From: Ulota crispa
Taxonomy: Eukaryota > Streptophyta > Bryopsida > Orthotrichales > Orthotrichaceae
Reading direction: 5' to 3'
NCBI GenBank assembly: GCA_963920765.1
Contig: OY987245.1
Coordinates: 23,018,727-23,082,726, forward strand
Length of the DNA stretch: 64,000 nucleotides
Part shown: positions 12,521 to 24,511 of the stretch, piece by piece
Position numbering within the stretch: position 1 is the stretch's first letter
How the letters are laid out: each line of letters starts with the position of its first letter
Notes under the pieces: generated by a model
Told to the model about the DNA's origin: nothing
Databases searched by the model: none
What the model saw: only the letters and a program-made list of their open reading frames with translations
Made by a program: the position numbers and the translations under genes

Positions 12521-14947
12521 AATCAAAGGGGTTTTTTCACACATGTATTCCACACCTTTCTATTTCCATGGAATTTATTATCTCTGGGTGTACTAGTTTT
12601 TCCCCATGGGGACTTTTTGGATTTCTTAAAACCTAGATTTAGTTATGATACTTATACTTTGAACATCCTTCTGTTTATAGATGGAATGCCTTTTGACAAA
12701 GAGCAATTTTCAAACATGCCTAGTACTAATGACTCATCCAATGAGTGCACTATGACTTAGACTTGCACAAGATCTTCATATTTCACAAAGTGGTCTATGT
12801 ATGGTTTTTTTTATTATCTATACATTTGTGTGTTTTATGGCTATAAATATCCTCCTTGCATTTGTTAGTTATTTAATGATTACATGATTCATGTAAGTCT
12901 ATATGAGATTTGGAAAATTGAATTGAGATTTTCAATTTGTTTCATATGTTCCACAATTTCTCTTACAATATGACCTACTTATTATTTCATATTTGTACTA
13001 AAGTTCCACGGTCATAGGTACTTCACCCAAAATTTACTTTAAAAAATTCCCGCTCATAGGCTCTCAAGCTCACAAGCTCATGCTCACATGCTCGCTTGCT
13101 AGCAACCCTGAATGTATTCATATACATGTACTTGATAGTTCCAATCCCAACCCTCTCAAACTAGCTTTTAAGCTGACATGTGGCAAGATTTGGTTGTGTA
13201 AGTGGCATTCACTGCTCCACTTTGGATTCAATAATGTGTGAAGAATACCTCAAATGTAGAGTACAAAAATGGGCCCAATTGGGAATGAGTTGTCCTACCT
13301 TAAATCATATCAAAATAAACAAAAAGCAATTCTTTTGCTAAAGCTACTCAAGTCAAGCTATCATACTTTGTAAACATAGTCAAATCCTTCAACCCATCCT
13401 CCAAGAGTAAGTTTACATTGAATGTGTGAACTTAATCACACTTCTTCATGGATTCTTTTTAAACCAAAAAATTAGATGAGTTTTAATTGGTCCATAACAT
13501 GCTTACCAAGTAGATATAGTGAGGGTAATTGGGTCTCTTAGAAATGAAAGTGCAACGAATCTTCTATTATGACTAAGGCATAACATAGATTGGACCAAAT
13601 GAACAGGGAGAATCAATTATCAATACAAAGCTAACTTGTTGATATAGCAAAAGAACTTGTTGAAAATTGAAACAGCCAAAAAGAGAATAGGCCAAATTGT
13701 TCAAAAACTAATCATAGCATGTTATTGTCTAAGTACAGTATAAGAAATATCCAGGGCATGCTTGAGAAAAACGAGTTAAATATGAGAAAACTCGGATTTT
13801 AGCAAGCGATGTGTAAATTTGACATCCTTTGGGGTGTACTTTGCAATCTAAGCCGTTTTCAAACACTCAATCTTGAAAGAGAGTGTCTCTAATGCAAACC
13901 ATTTTTTTCCTGTAGGTTTTAATTTTAAAACCCCTAAGAAAACAAGGAGTACTAGTCTCTCAAATAAATGATAAAGTATCAACTTGACCTATTGAGAAAT
14001 GTAATTCAATACAATATTTGTTGACTACGTGATTATGACAAAATAAAATAAGATACAAGATAATCGTTTTTATTATTTGTTTGGTTGGTTGAATGTATGT
14101 GGGACCCTTTTTAAGCCCCACATGTCTTGTATAAAACTCAATGTTTTGTATAAGACAATATTCTTGCAATCTTTGCAAGGTGTTTAGCATTTGATTGCTA
14201 TGTTTGTATCAAGATGGTCATTGGTAATTTCTTGCATTATTTTATGTTTTAATACAACCATGAGTGATCTAGCTTTAAAGTTTATCATGGAGAGATAGCA
14301 AAGAGAATATTGCTTAGGTTGTTGAGGGGGAGGGAATAGCTCTCGTACACTTTTTGCAAGGAAAAAGCGGTTGAGAAATGACACATGCTTATCCAAAGCA
14401 TTGTGGAAGACAACTGCAAAAAGACAACTGCAATTGTTGTTGAGAACTCTAAGTTAGTCCACATATTTATTGGCAACATTTTACAAGCTGTTCCCCATCT
14501 TTGCTATCCCAAGCTAGTGAAGGTGCTCTTAGTAGTTAGTATAAGACCTAGCATTCTCTCTTTTTTGGACACTTGAGAATGTACTCCCTCCTTTCTAACA
14601 TGATTGTCTTTGTTTTTTATTGCTACACTTTAGCACTAATTTCATTGATTATGTTGAAGATAGTATAATGCATGTGAATTCAAGTTCCATACTACAAGAA
14701 TTAATGATACTATTGACGCTTCACACAGCCATTCAAGTCAAGAAACTATGGGATTTAGTGACCAAACTTTGTGGAAAAGCCAAAGAAATAGGTTGAAAAG
14801 AGTCAATAAAATATAATATTTTTGAATTTTTTGGCCAACCTTTGTGTGAAGCATCTTAAGGTCAAGCCCAAAGTCCAAGACGTTTTTAGACCTTTCAATC
14901 TAACAGCCAAGATCTTGTCAAATTTAGATTATTTTTTGAAATCAAAT
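12521..14947. other. Intergenic DNA, nothing recognised
   Basis: AT-rich sequence. Short ORFs (for example minus-strand 13960-14190 and 14184-14396) overlap on several frames and have no recognisable protein motif. Confidence 0.45.
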
Positions 14948-15150
14948 CACTAGAGGAAAAACAAGGATAAATGACTGTTACAAATTGCAACGACTAGGTC
15001 ACCATAACTGCCTTGCAACTGCACAACATTTGCACAACTACAATCTAGTTGTGCAATTGCAAGGCAATTATGGTGGCTTAGTTGTTGCAATTATGGTGGC
15101 CTAGCCGTTGCAATTTGTGGCAGTCGTTTATCCTTGTATTTCTTCTAGCA
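14948..15150. mobile_element. CACTA-like MITE, 203 bp
   Basis: Left end CACTAGAGGAAAAACAAGG pairs with an inverted right end TGCTAGAAGAAATACAAGG. AAT flanks both sides (14945-14947, 15151-15153). The inverted repeat extends inward through CGTTGCAATTTGTGGCAGTC-like arms to a centre near 15045. Related in its ends to 6829-6973. Confidence 0.85.
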
Positions 15151-15154
15151 AATT

Positions 15155-15397
15155 GACAACCTCTCAATTGTATTTTGGATCTCCATTCTTGCTCAACCCA
15201 TACTTCTTTCAAAAGAATGTTGTTTTGGCTTAAAAAATAATGCCATGTAGGCATTTTTGAGGTGACGTTTTTTGAAATTTGGCCTCAAGTGTAGAGGTTT
15301 ATGAGCCCAAAATCTTCATTTCTTGCACCCTAATTGGTGGAAATTAATAACCTCTCAATCTTTGACCATAGTATAAAGTGTTCCTAATTGTGTAAGT
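15155..15397. mobile_element. Diverged fragment of the 15410-16296 palindromic element
   Basis: The order of words matches the left half of the neighbouring element: CCTCTCAA, GGATCTCCATTCTTGCT, ATGCCATGTAGGCATTT, then a right end ATAGTATAAAGTGTTCC followed by TAA. The left end is missing. Confidence 0.65.
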
Positions 15398-15409
15398 TTG
15401 CCAATTTTA

Positions 15410-16296
15410 GGGACGCTTCACACTACAGCCATCCAAGTTGAGAGACCATCAAATTGAGTGGCCAAAATTTGTTGAGAGGCCAAGAAAATTTGCTAAAATA
15501 TGCAATAGATGCTAAAATTGACGACCTCTCAACCAATTTGGGTCTCCATTTTTGCTAAACCCAAACTTCCCTTTGAGAGGCCGTTGCTTGGAACGATAAA
15601 GTGTTTTCATGTAGGCATTTGGAGGATGACCGGCCTTTGGACTTTGGCCTCTAGTGTGAAGGGTCAAGAGGCCAAACTCTTGTTTTCTTGCCATCCCATT
15701 GGTAGAAACCTCTTGACCTTTGGCCATGGCCGTTATGGCCACTTCACACTATGGCCAAAGGTCAAGAGGCGACTGGTTTCCACCAATGAGATGGCAAGAA
15801 ACCAAGAGTTTGGCCTCTTGACCCTTCACACTAGAGGCCAAAGTCCAAAGGCCATCATCCTCCAAATGCCTACATGGCAACACTTTATCATCCAAAGTGA
15901 CGGCCTCTCAAGAAAAGTTTGGGTCAAACAAAAATGGAAACCCAAACTACAATTGAGGGGCCATCAAATTGCTTTCATAAAGTAATCAAAAATTGACAAG
16001 GTCTTGGACGTTAGATTTGGAAGGTCTCATAAATGTTGTGGCTTTGGACTTTGGGCTTGGACTTTGGAGGCTTCACACTATGGCCAACCAAGTTGAGAGG
16101 CTGTGCAAGCTCATTGCTAAGAGTCTGTCCTTTGGAGGCTTCACACTAAGGGCGACCAAAGGTGTCAAAAACAACATTTTATTGCCTATTTTCAGTCCAT
16201 TTCTTGGGCCTCTTGACAAAGTTTGGCCTCTCGACAAAATTTGGCCACTCAATCCTATACCCTCTCGACGTGGTCAGCCATAGTGTGAAGTGACCC
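15410..16296. mobile_element. Large palindromic PIF/Harbinger-like element, TTA-flanked
   Basis: Ends GGGACGCTTCACACTA and inverted GGGTCACTTCACACTATGG. TTA flanks both sides (15407-15409 and 16297-16299), the 3-bp duplication typical of PIF/Harbinger. Arms of about 300 bp around a centre near 15740 are almost complementary, so the same peptide words (LLTLHTRGQSPKA) appear in ORFs on both strands. Further copies of CTTCACACTA motifs to about 16150 show internal shuffling. A half-copy is at 26574-26864. No transposase is visible. Confidence 0.85.
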
Positions 16297-16382
16297 TTAT
16301 TCTTGGATTGCACACATGAAAGATTCCATACGACCCACTCAAAACCAATAAATAAAAAGAGTTGTAAATCAAATGTTTACAA

Positions 16383-16640
16383 TCATTTTGGGATAGTGGG
16401 AGGAATTATGATAACAATCACAAGTAGGGGATGAGTGGGTAGTGATGGTACCTTGCAATCTCTCTCTCTCTTGCTCATTAACGAGAGGATATTAGAAGAT
16501 TGCTTACAGCCCAGGGCCTCCTCGGAGGGCGAGACCGTTAAATGGACGTGAGGCGAAACAAGAGAAGCTGGTGCCCCGTCGTCATCGTCATCGCCACGCA
16601 AGGTGCTCGTCGAGCGAGCTTCCGCACTTTAGCAGACGTG
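16383..16640 (-). CDS. GC-rich exon-like segment, unknown product
   Basis: A GC-rich island in AT-rich surroundings. The minus strand is open from upstream of an ATG at 16601 (MRGDDDDDGAPASLVSPHVH) through VSPSEEALGC, where a donor-like GTAAGC lies near 16506. No family is recognised and no partner exon was found. It could be the 5' exon of a dead gene. Weak evidence. Confidence 0.15.
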
Positions 16641-16974
16641 GGGACGCAGCTTGCACGTGAGGACTGATCGAGGAGGACGAAGCCCAGCAGCACACTATGT
16701 TGCTCTCCAACATCGTTAAGACGTTAACCTAATCAAGAGCATTTGCCACATCAGGAGCTCCTCATCAAAGCTTGCTCTTGAGTCAGGATCTTCCTGCTCC
16801 ACACGCCGCAGTTCACAGTTCACAGTCCACAGACTCCACAGTCCATACCACGCCCGGAAAGCTATTCGTACAGTACTCTAGACACAGTCCGGAAGATTCT
16901 AGATTCTGCAACCAGACCAGACTTACCAGAGTGACCCGTCTGCCTAAATCTGTAATTCTGGATGTCCCTGCTAA

Positions 16975-17405
16975 GAGCATCCCCAATGTAGCCGTAACAA
17001 GGCACTGATTATTTTTTTTTACAGATTGTTATGCTCAGTTTTGAGTGAAAATCAAGGTTTCAAAGCAGCAGGTACTTGCAGCTGTAATTTTTAAGGCTCT
17101 CACACAAAAGCCTCTCCTCTGCATATTTGTACTATTTGGAGAGTCTTGCATACCACTTTAGAGTGTTTGATTCTCTGCCTTTGACACAATTTTAGGTAAC
17201 TTCAGATATTTTTAACATGAATCTCCTCACATAAACATTTAAAAAGGACATAAACAATTAAAAATATGTGTTTAGTGAATGTCATAACTTGTTTACATTG
17301 GGGGCTAGGAGGTTGGGAAATGGCCCTGCTCAATAAGTGGACCGCAGTCAGAAACAATTTCATAGGGTTTCTTGTGCCAGTGTTCCGGCTACATTGGCAA
17401 TGCTC
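16975..17405. mobile_element. Tourist-like MITE (GAGCATCCCCAATG ends), copy 1
   Basis: Left end GAGCATCCCCAATGTAGCC and inverted right end GAGCATTGCCAATGTAGCC. TAA flanks both sides (16972-16974, 17406-17408). The interior matches the next element. Confidence 0.9.
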
Positions 17406-17408
17406 TAA

Positions 17409-17821
17409 GAGCATCGCAATGTAACCATAATAAGGCACGGAAAAGTTTGTACAAAGTGTTATACCTAGCTTGAATGAATATCAAGGCTCCAATGCAGCAA
17501 TTACTTGCAATTGAAATTTTCAGGCCTCCCCACATAAGAGCTCCTCCCTTACATATTTGCATATTTTGGAGAGTCCTGCATACCACTCTAGTGTCTAGTT
17601 CTTTGACCCTGATACAATTTCAGATGTTTTTTACATGAATCTCCTCACATAAACACTTAAAAAAAGCATAAACAACTAAATGTTTGTGTTTAGTGAGTGT
17701 CATAACTTGTTTGCATTAGGGCTGGTGGGTTGGGAAACACCCCTGCCCTATAAATGAACCATAGTCAAAGACGGTTTGACAAGGTTTTTGTGCTAGTGTT
17801 ACGGCTACATTGGAGATGCTT
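17409..17821. mobile_element. Tourist-like MITE, tandem copy 2
   Basis: Starts directly after the TAA that ends copy 1 and ends GGCTACATTGGAGATGCT, then TAA (17822-17824). It shares the full interior with copy 1 in the same orientation (for example ATGAATCTCCTCACATAAAC). Two copies thus share one TAA, either by insertion beside the first or by a tandem duplication. Confidence 0.9.
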
Positions 17822-17823
17822 TA

Positions 17824-17994
17824 AGGTAGAAGCACCCATAAGCACAATTCTAAGGACTTTGGAGTAGGAAAAATCAACTGATGAACAAGTACACAAGAAG
17901 AAACCAAAAATATTTGCATCAATTTAAAAGTTTTAGTTGCAAGCATCTACTCACGCAAATTGCTCATAAGTCCAAAACCACTGAAAAATGTATT
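17824..17994. mobile_element. Left end of a TA-flanked MITE, broken by a Stowaway-like element
   Basis: AGGTAGAAGCACCCATAAGC follows TA at 17822-17823, matching the AGGTAGGAGCACCC family. No right end was found; the Stowaway-like element starts at 17995. Confidence 0.6.
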
Positions 17995-18577
17995 CTCCCT
18001 CTGTCCCTCTAAAAAAGTCCAAATCAGACACATTTCTTATACCACTAAAAAGCTTCTTTTTGCTAATTCAAACATTGAGAAAGCGTTTGTCATGTTCAAT
18101 GTTCTCATGGGAGCAAGTTAAGCAATTAGGGAGCATCCCTCTCTTAGCAAGCTTGGCCTTGCCCATGTGAGGTACCATTGTTGCTACTAATTCTTTAAAT
18201 CATTAATAATGAAGAGCTAGCAACATGCACAAGTATGGAACTTTTTGCATAGAATTTTGGGTGCCCAAACGGCAACATCAAAGTTGGAGATTTTGCATAC
18301 ATTTGGTAGATGGTATTTTTATTCTAGAATGCATGTGTCACTAACACAAAGATTAAAATAATGAAGAGCTAGCAGCATTCACAAACTATACACAAATATG
18401 GTACTTTTTGCATGGAATTTGGGTGCATGCACAACAACATAATAATTTGAGATTTTGCATACATTTGATAGATTGTATATTGATTCTAGAATGCATGTGT
18501 CACTAGCACAAAGATTAAAAACACGGTTAATCCTTTGCAAGGAAGCTTTTCAAACGTTTTTAGAGGGACAAAGGGAG
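17995..18577. mobile_element. Stowaway-like MITE, 583 bp
   Basis: Ends CTCCCTCTGTCCCTCTAAAAA and inverted CTCCCTTTGTCCCTCTAAAAA, the classic Stowaway motif of Tc1/mariner-derived plant MITEs. The right flank is TA (18578-18579); the left flank has TA followed by two extra T. The interior contains a direct duplication of about 155 bp (18206-18358 and 18359-18520, sharing TTCTAGAATGCATGTGTCAC). Confidence 0.9.
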
Positions 18578-18579
18578 TA

Positions 18580-19100
18580 GTTGCACGTAGGAGATGCTAA
18601 AAAAATGCTTACTGAAGTCTTCATTGAGCTCATGTGCTTAGAAAACTAGTTTGAACAATTACTTAAATAGTAAGATGGAGCACCCTTAAACATTGTGAAA
18701 GATGACATAACATCATGCTTGGAGTACTTGAATGGTGTGTTCACCTCCTTGAATTATTCACTCATGGTATTGCAAAACTATTTAACACCATCCGCTACAC
18801 TTATTTCCAAGCCCACTTGCATTCAAATAGGCTGCACTTGTCACCCATAATTGTTATCTTATCATCCAAAACCATTACTTCATCACCCATAACCTTTTTT
18901 TTGTATTTAAAATCATGGGACCAAAAAACACAAGTATAAGTGCAAATGTATGACAAGCCCATGGAGACCTCATGTTGGTCATATACCTGCTAGATGAGGA
19001 TGCTCTTAGATTTGGTTTTTGGAAAAATATAAAAAATGCCCATCAATTCTTTCAAAATATCAAATACATCCATGTATTATTTGAAATATAAAAAAGGGCA
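18580..19100. other. Intergenic DNA, mostly unrecognised
   Basis: No coding-like ORF. From about 19020 onward it matches, in reverse orientation, the stretch at 20490-20675 (ATCAATTCTTTCAAAATATC against its complement), so it is part of an older repeat. Confidence 0.45.
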
Positions 19101-19503
19101 TTGATATGTGTACCACACCCTTTGAACTACTGTACCACACCTCGGGGTAAATTTTAGATTTCTACCATCAAAAAGTTGAATTTGAGAATTTTGAATTCAA
19201 ATTTGGACTTACAGACCATGATTTGGTCTAGAACCACAAAAAGTTGCAATTCAACAACACCTAATGAAAAAGCTTATCTTTTTTTACAAATAAAAGTAAA
19301 AGTAACATTTTTCTTCCTAGCTAAACCTTTTCATTGGGTGTTGTTGACTTGCAACTTTTTTTTATGGTTCTTAGACTAAATCATGGTTCCTAAGTCCAAA
19401 TCTGAATTCCAAATTCTCAAATTCAACTTTTTGATGGTAGAAATCTAAAATTTACCCCAAGAGGTGTGGTACAGTGGTTCAAAGGGTGTGGTACACATAT
19501 CAA
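19101..19503. mobile_element. Foldback element with ~185-bp inverted arms
   Basis: Starts TTGATATGTGTACCACACCC and ends with its complement. The arms pair through TTTACCCC, AAAAAGTTGAATTTGAG and GGTGTTGTTGA to a centre near 19300. It sits inside the older repeat described at 18580-19100 and 20490-20675. A related foldback is at 62564-62893. Confidence 0.85.
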
Positions 19504-19694
19504 TTCAATACCCTTGATTTTGTGTAAGAATATATATTATACCCTTAGTTATCTTGAAAACATCTAGTACCCTTAGTTTTCTTGTACCTCATTATTGCAA
19601 TTTTTTGTAAATTTTAGGATGACAATGGAAATTACATAAAATAGATGAATATGGAATGTAAGTGAAATCTTGAAGGCAAGCTTTTCAAGCTTTA

Positions 19695-20407
19695 AGGTAG
19701 GAGCACCCATAAATGTCAAACTAAGGGTTTTGAACTTGATGACTATTAATAAGCAACTAGCAAATTATAGGATGCTATTAGGAACTGAAAAAAATGAGTT
19801 TGTGCTTTCACATGTATTACTGTAGGTTGAGAGCAGGTTTGGCATAAAATAATTCCCCAAATTTTTGCCCAAGTATTCTATAAATTATTCTCCAAAAATG
19901 CCCAATGTCAAACAAATCAAAAAATTGAGATGCCAAATACTATAAGTCATTAAGCTTAACTAACAACGAAAGGTCAAGGTTGATTCCAAGAGGGCTCAAT
20001 CTATTGCAAATTTAATACCAATGGCTAATTTTAGAAAGTGGAAAATTCTTAGGAAAAGGCTTAATTCTACAAAAAAAATTGGTTGAATGTCAAATAATAA
20101 CAACTTTTTTTGAAAGCGCCTAATCTTGTTTAATTATAAAACTTGATGCTAATTATATTTTTTCTCAAAAAATAATTAATTTAGCAGAGACATGTTGAAT
20201 CTGCTCTCAACCTATAGTATTTGGATACTGTGAGAATAAGTTATGAATTTTTAAAGAGCAAAATGCCATTGCACCCATAACCACTTTCAAGAATTCATGT
20301 TCACATGTTGTACATTCTTGTCATTACATCTATTCACTTCCACAAATTTTCCAAGATTTCAAAAGTGACGGTTGTGGGGACACTGATGCTTATGGGTGCT
20401 CCTACCT
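19695..20407. mobile_element. TA-flanked MITE with AGGTAGGAGCACCC ends, 713 bp
   Basis: Both ends read AGGTAGGAGCACCCATAA with the right one inverted. TA flanks both sides (19693-19694, 20408-20409). The longest complete member of this family here; non-coding. Confidence 0.9.
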
Positions 20408-20489
20408 TATATGGGGTTTTACATTTAAGTGACCAAAGCCATTACATTGACAAAAAACACGCTTTTCTTTACTAATGCCTTTGGTGCAA

Positions 20490-20675
20490 ATGTGACTTAC
20501 AACCTTTTTAGAATAGGGACATAAGAAAATTAAAGGTATTAGATGTTTTCAAAAATAAGTAGGGATATAATTTATATTCTTACACAAAACTAGGAGTATT
20601 TCTGATATTTCAAATAATATAGAGATATACTTGATATTTTGAAAGAACTGAGGGGCATTTTTGATATTTTCCCTT
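20490..20675. repeat. Inverted partner of the repeat around 19020-19600
   Basis: The complement of this stretch aligns with 19020-19100 and 19505-19600, with the foldback element 19101-19503 absent here. This gives an empty-site comparison for that insertion. Confidence 0.7.
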
Positions 20676-21230
20676 GTTTTACCCCTTCCGTTAGCGTTTG
20701 GGAAGCCAGGAGCGGGGTGTACCGTGTTCCAGTGGAGTCCACCCTGCGGCAGATTAAGCGTGGGATTAGGGGAAAATCTAAGTATAGTGCCTTCGCAGAA
20801 TCTGAGTACATAAAAATCATGTGTTTAGACGGTTATTTAACACCAACATTTTGATACCATTTTAATATTCTCTCTATTATAATTTCCAGCGACGTGGGAT
20901 TAGAAATAAGGTTCGGGGTCAACCATTTACAAAACATGTGAGGAGCTTGTGACACCATTTGCATTAAAAGCATACACTTTGCAATTTGGAATATATAATT
21001 ACACCAAAGGAAAAGCAAGAAAGGCATTTGTAACATGAGAAAGAGACAGTCAGGTTTGACGAAACACAAAGTGAGGCACTGGACAGATATTTATGAAAAG
21101 GATTTATGGTTTGTGTCAGGTAAAAAACAACATATGCTTTATACTATAATGTCTCAACGTTCTTCCTCGAAGAAAAGGAGAAAAAGAGCTCCGGAGACTT
21201 GGAACTTGACTTGCTGGATCATTAAGAAAT
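20676..21230. other. Partly GC-richer intergenic DNA
   Basis: Bases 20690-20810 are GC-richer than the surroundings and are open on both strands (plus-strand words GVYRVPVESTLRQIKRG). No family, start or splice context supports a gene. Confidence 0.35.
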
Positions 21231-21234
21231 TTAA

Positions 21235-22119
21235 CTTGACCCTTTACAGACCACACACATTTTCTCAAAATCCACTAGAAACCTGGGCAATAAGATTAGA
21301 TGTGCATTTGAAACAAATATGAACCCTATTTGAATAATCCAACTGTACAAATGTGAAGTACACCTTGTTTGTTGTAGTGCATCTAAATTTCAGCTAGATC
21401 TACCGTTGGAGGTAAAATAGTATAATGATTGAGTGAATTGTATATGGAAAATCTCTAGTTTTTCATACTTATGTGGTTTTGAATGTTAGCGTTTCATGCA
21501 AGCTTTGATTGAGAAGAGCCTTACATTTCTAAAAAGCAAGGTTTCCCACCTTTCCAACAAGACTAGTTTCACTCAAAATAGATAAAAAAAGCAATCACAA
21601 GGTGTAGCTAAGTGGACAAAAAGGGTCAAAAATCCCATTTTCTTTGCTACCTTGAAACGGTTCTACAAGAAATTTGATAACTGTTACGGAAAATCCAATT
21701 GGTGAAATCAATCAAGAATTGGCCTCAAATGTAGGATGAACTTTTTTTTTAAACAAAATGATAGCATCATTTCAATGGATTCTCAAATAGTACAATTGTA
21801 CAACTACCATGTAGAGAAACAATACAAGCGTATTCCCTGAACAATATGAAGTTTTTTAAGATTGCACAATTGAAATATGACATTCTTCTTGAATGCTTGA
21901 TGTATTGTGTTGTTGCTTTGATCCATCTTTAACCAAATATGGATACATATTTTGAGACCATGATGTATAAACATCATTATTTATCAACTCGCATATCCAA
22001 TTCTATTGTCGTTTTTTGGGTTGGATGCAAAAACCTTGTGACCACAAGCATTCTTCAAAATTATTTTCCAAATTGTTGAGCGATTTTACTGTATAGGCCA
22101 TAAACTACTCTCTAAAGGG
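21235..22119. mobile_element. TTAA-flanked MITE, subfamily C copy 1
   Basis: Homologous along its length to 41220-42123 (shared AACCAAATATGGATAC and GAGAAGAGTCTT-like words). The right end CTCTAAAGGG is followed by TTAA (22120-22123). The left end CCCTTTACAGACCAC is preceded by TTAA plus five extra bases. Confidence 0.85.
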
Positions 22120-22123
22120 TTAA

Positions 22124-22288
22124 GCTTAGTGTTGAGGAGGAACAAGTCTTTCCACTTGCTGCGTGCCTGACCTGGCCTGAATTGGCTGGAGGAGATAAGC
22201 CTTTCCTTCCGCCACGTGTGAACTTCCTACTTGCCCATAAGCTCTGCCATTGACCATAGAAAGGAGCATACACAAATCCAGATTCATT
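22124..22288. other. 165-bp unique spacer between two TTAA elements
   Basis: A GC-richer stretch open on the minus strand (CMLLSMVNGRAYGQVGSSHV), bounded on each side by TTAA. It may be a piece of the original target locus. No gene assignment is possible. Confidence 0.4.
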
Positions 22289-22292
22289 TTAA

Positions 22293-23332
22293 CCCCTGAA
22301 GGACCAAGCTCAGTTTTTACCAATCTTTTTCAAAAACTGCCATTTTTAGAGCATCCACCAAATCTGAAAACAAAGACGCTTTTCTGCGTATGTAGCTGCA
22401 TGATCTTGTAGTGCAATAGTTTTAGAAGATGTGGAAAAATATTCAGAATTTTTTACCAAGTGGATTGGAAGATAGAAAATTTTGAAAAGTTTTTTTGGGT
22501 CATGTGAAGAATTGGGCAGCTACCTTCAAAAGGTGAAATTCCTAAGGGGAAAAGGCCATGTTAGCGATACTTCTTTAGATTCCATATTCCACTTAAGTAA
22601 GGTGCCTATAAAAAAAATCAAATCATCTACAAGAAAAACTATCTGCAGTGACAAGTCCAAATTGACTAAAACATCCAAATTGACAAAAAATTGTCTGCAT
22701 CAGCGTGACCTAATTGACAAAAATTGTCCAAATTGACACTGCTCCCTTGTAAATTTGGAATTGTACAACACATGGGAAAAAAAATAGGAAGTAAAAAGAA
22801 GTAGAGAATGATTTAAAACATTAAATATTAATAATTTAGTTATGGAAATAAAAAAATTCAATCCCAACGGTTGTAATGTTGTGAGTAACAATTTACATCC
22901 TTTGGTGTTACATACTTTCAAAAATATTGAAAATTGAGTAAAATAAGAGACTTCAAGTTTATTTTAGAGTAGACAATCCATAATTGCCCGCAAACAAAAA
23001 CTCCTCATAACTTTCATCTAATCAATCCAAATGGAATGATTTAAAGATTTCCACATACATATAAATCTCTTGAACCAATTTCAAATTTTAGTTTCCTAAA
23101 AAAAGTGATTTTTAAAAAACTGCCCAAGTTGCTCGCCAAACATAAAAAGCAACATATTAGGCCATAACTGTTTTGCTCAAAATTCCAAACGTCATGAAAA
23201 TTAGTGCAAATGAAAGATATTCCTCATCTCCACCTTCTATTAGAATTTCAATCTAAAATATGAAAATCTCCGATCACTAGTACCTGTCCAGAATTTATAT
23301 GTTTTCAAAAAGGCAGCTTGGTCCTTTAGGGG
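22293..23332. mobile_element. TTAA-flanked MITE, 1,040 bp
   Basis: Ends CCCCTGAAGGACCAAGCT and inverted CCCCTAAAGGACCAAGCT, with TTAA at 22289-22292 and 23333-23336. Next to the left end is the module AAAACTGCCATTTTTAGAGC; the interior carries the core word AATCCAAATGGAATGATTTA. ORFs inside are not shared with other copies. Confidence 0.92.
22627..22752. mobile_element. Degenerate CACTA-type MITE nested in the TTAA element
   Basis: CTACAAGAAAAACT at the left and CCCTTGTA at the right, with internal repeats of CCAAATTGACA like the better-preserved CACTA element at 47941-48087. The terminal CA bases have decayed. Confidence 0.5.
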
Positions 23333-23336
23333 TTAA

Positions 23337-24141
23337 ACCAGATTTTGCTAAAACCTTCCCTCATTTTTACACTGTTTTGTCTGTTTACCTTCCCACTAAA
23401 GAACGCGTGCATAACTTACCAAATGTGTCCCAAAGAAACACTAAATTTGCTATATTTTGGATGAAGCTTATTAATATTAGTGGAACTTAAGGATAAACGT
23501 GCACATACAAGTGATTTTGTCTTTTTCACTTTCCATTCCTGCAGGTATTATTGGGTACGTGTCAATCTCTCACTCCACCAACAAAAAAGAAAAGAAAGAG
23601 GTTCTCTAAATAATTCTATGATAAATGGCGCTCGACCCATATTATAACAAAAAACAAAACCCCTGGGCTAGAGCAATCTATAGTTGGATGGAGTCGTTGA
23701 CCAAACTCCCGTTGACTAACTTCTGTTTCTTGGAGGTCGGAGCAGGGTTTTCTTTTATAACTTATCGAGGTAGAGCGCCCGGCACCACAGAATGCACCCG
23801 GAGCTAAGGAAAAATTTGCTAAAATTGGAAAATATGAATGACATGTGCACGTTCATCAAAACAAAATACTAACATTAGCTACTTTCATCCAAAATCTGGT
23901 GAATCGCATGTCTACCTGAGTAGAGATCTGGCAATTTCATCCACTTTTTTATCATAAATTTTTAGTGTAACATTAGCCACATGCATTTTTAGGTAAGATT
24001 TAGGCAAAAATTTGCCAAGAAAAAAAACCTTGGGTTGGAGCCTTGGAGGAGCGGCAGATATGGATGAGAACCTCCAAAAAAGGATTCTGTTACACTAAAA
24101 CACCCTTATTGATGCAGTAATCATGAGTTTTGTTGCTAATT
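23337..24141. repeat. Diverged repeat shared with 58735-59105 and 63215-63430
   Basis: Contains GGTAGAGCGCCCGGCACCACAGAATGCAC-type sequence near 23770 that recurs near 58732, and TTTCATCCAAAATCTGGTGA that recurs three times at 58841-59032. The parts at 63215-63430 match in reverse. Element limits could not be set. No gene seen. Confidence 0.55.
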
Positions 24142-24144
24142 AAG

Positions 24145-24508
24145 GGACGATTCACACTACATCCCAAGTCCCATTTGTGCAAAGATCCACCCAAATGCAT
24201 GATTTCATTTTTTTTGAGTTATCAATGTATATATAAGTCATGAATGTTTTATGCAAACATATTGATAGAACTTGGGTTGAAAATTGGTTTTAGCAAAACA
24301 ATTGACTCAATCTTAAGTGAAGGGACTAACATCTCACCTTTTTTGGCGTCAAAACACTCAAGAAGTGTTGCAATGTAAAAAAAAGTAATGGATTGAGACA
24401 TAGGACTTGAGATTTAGTGTGAATTGCCAAGTTTCAAAATTTAGCTTTACACCAATCAAACTTAGATTATAGTGGAAATGGGACGTGGGACATAATGTGA
24501 AGCGCCCC
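24145..24508. mobile_element. PIF/Harbinger-like MITE, TAA-flanked
   Basis: Left end GGGACGATTCACACTACATC, inverted right end GGGGCGCTTCACATTATG. TAA flanks both sides (24142-24144, 24509-24511). The end sequence is close to that of 15410-16296. Confidence 0.85.
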
Positions 24509-24511
24509 TAA

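Noticed and set aside
12437..12760. 107-codon ORF
   Set aside because: Begins within a hairpin unit and continues in AT-rich spacer; no motif and not kept in sister units.
15509..15985. 158-codon plus-strand ORF
   Set aside because: It lies in the arms of a palindromic transposon, and its peptide recurs on the opposite strand for that reason.
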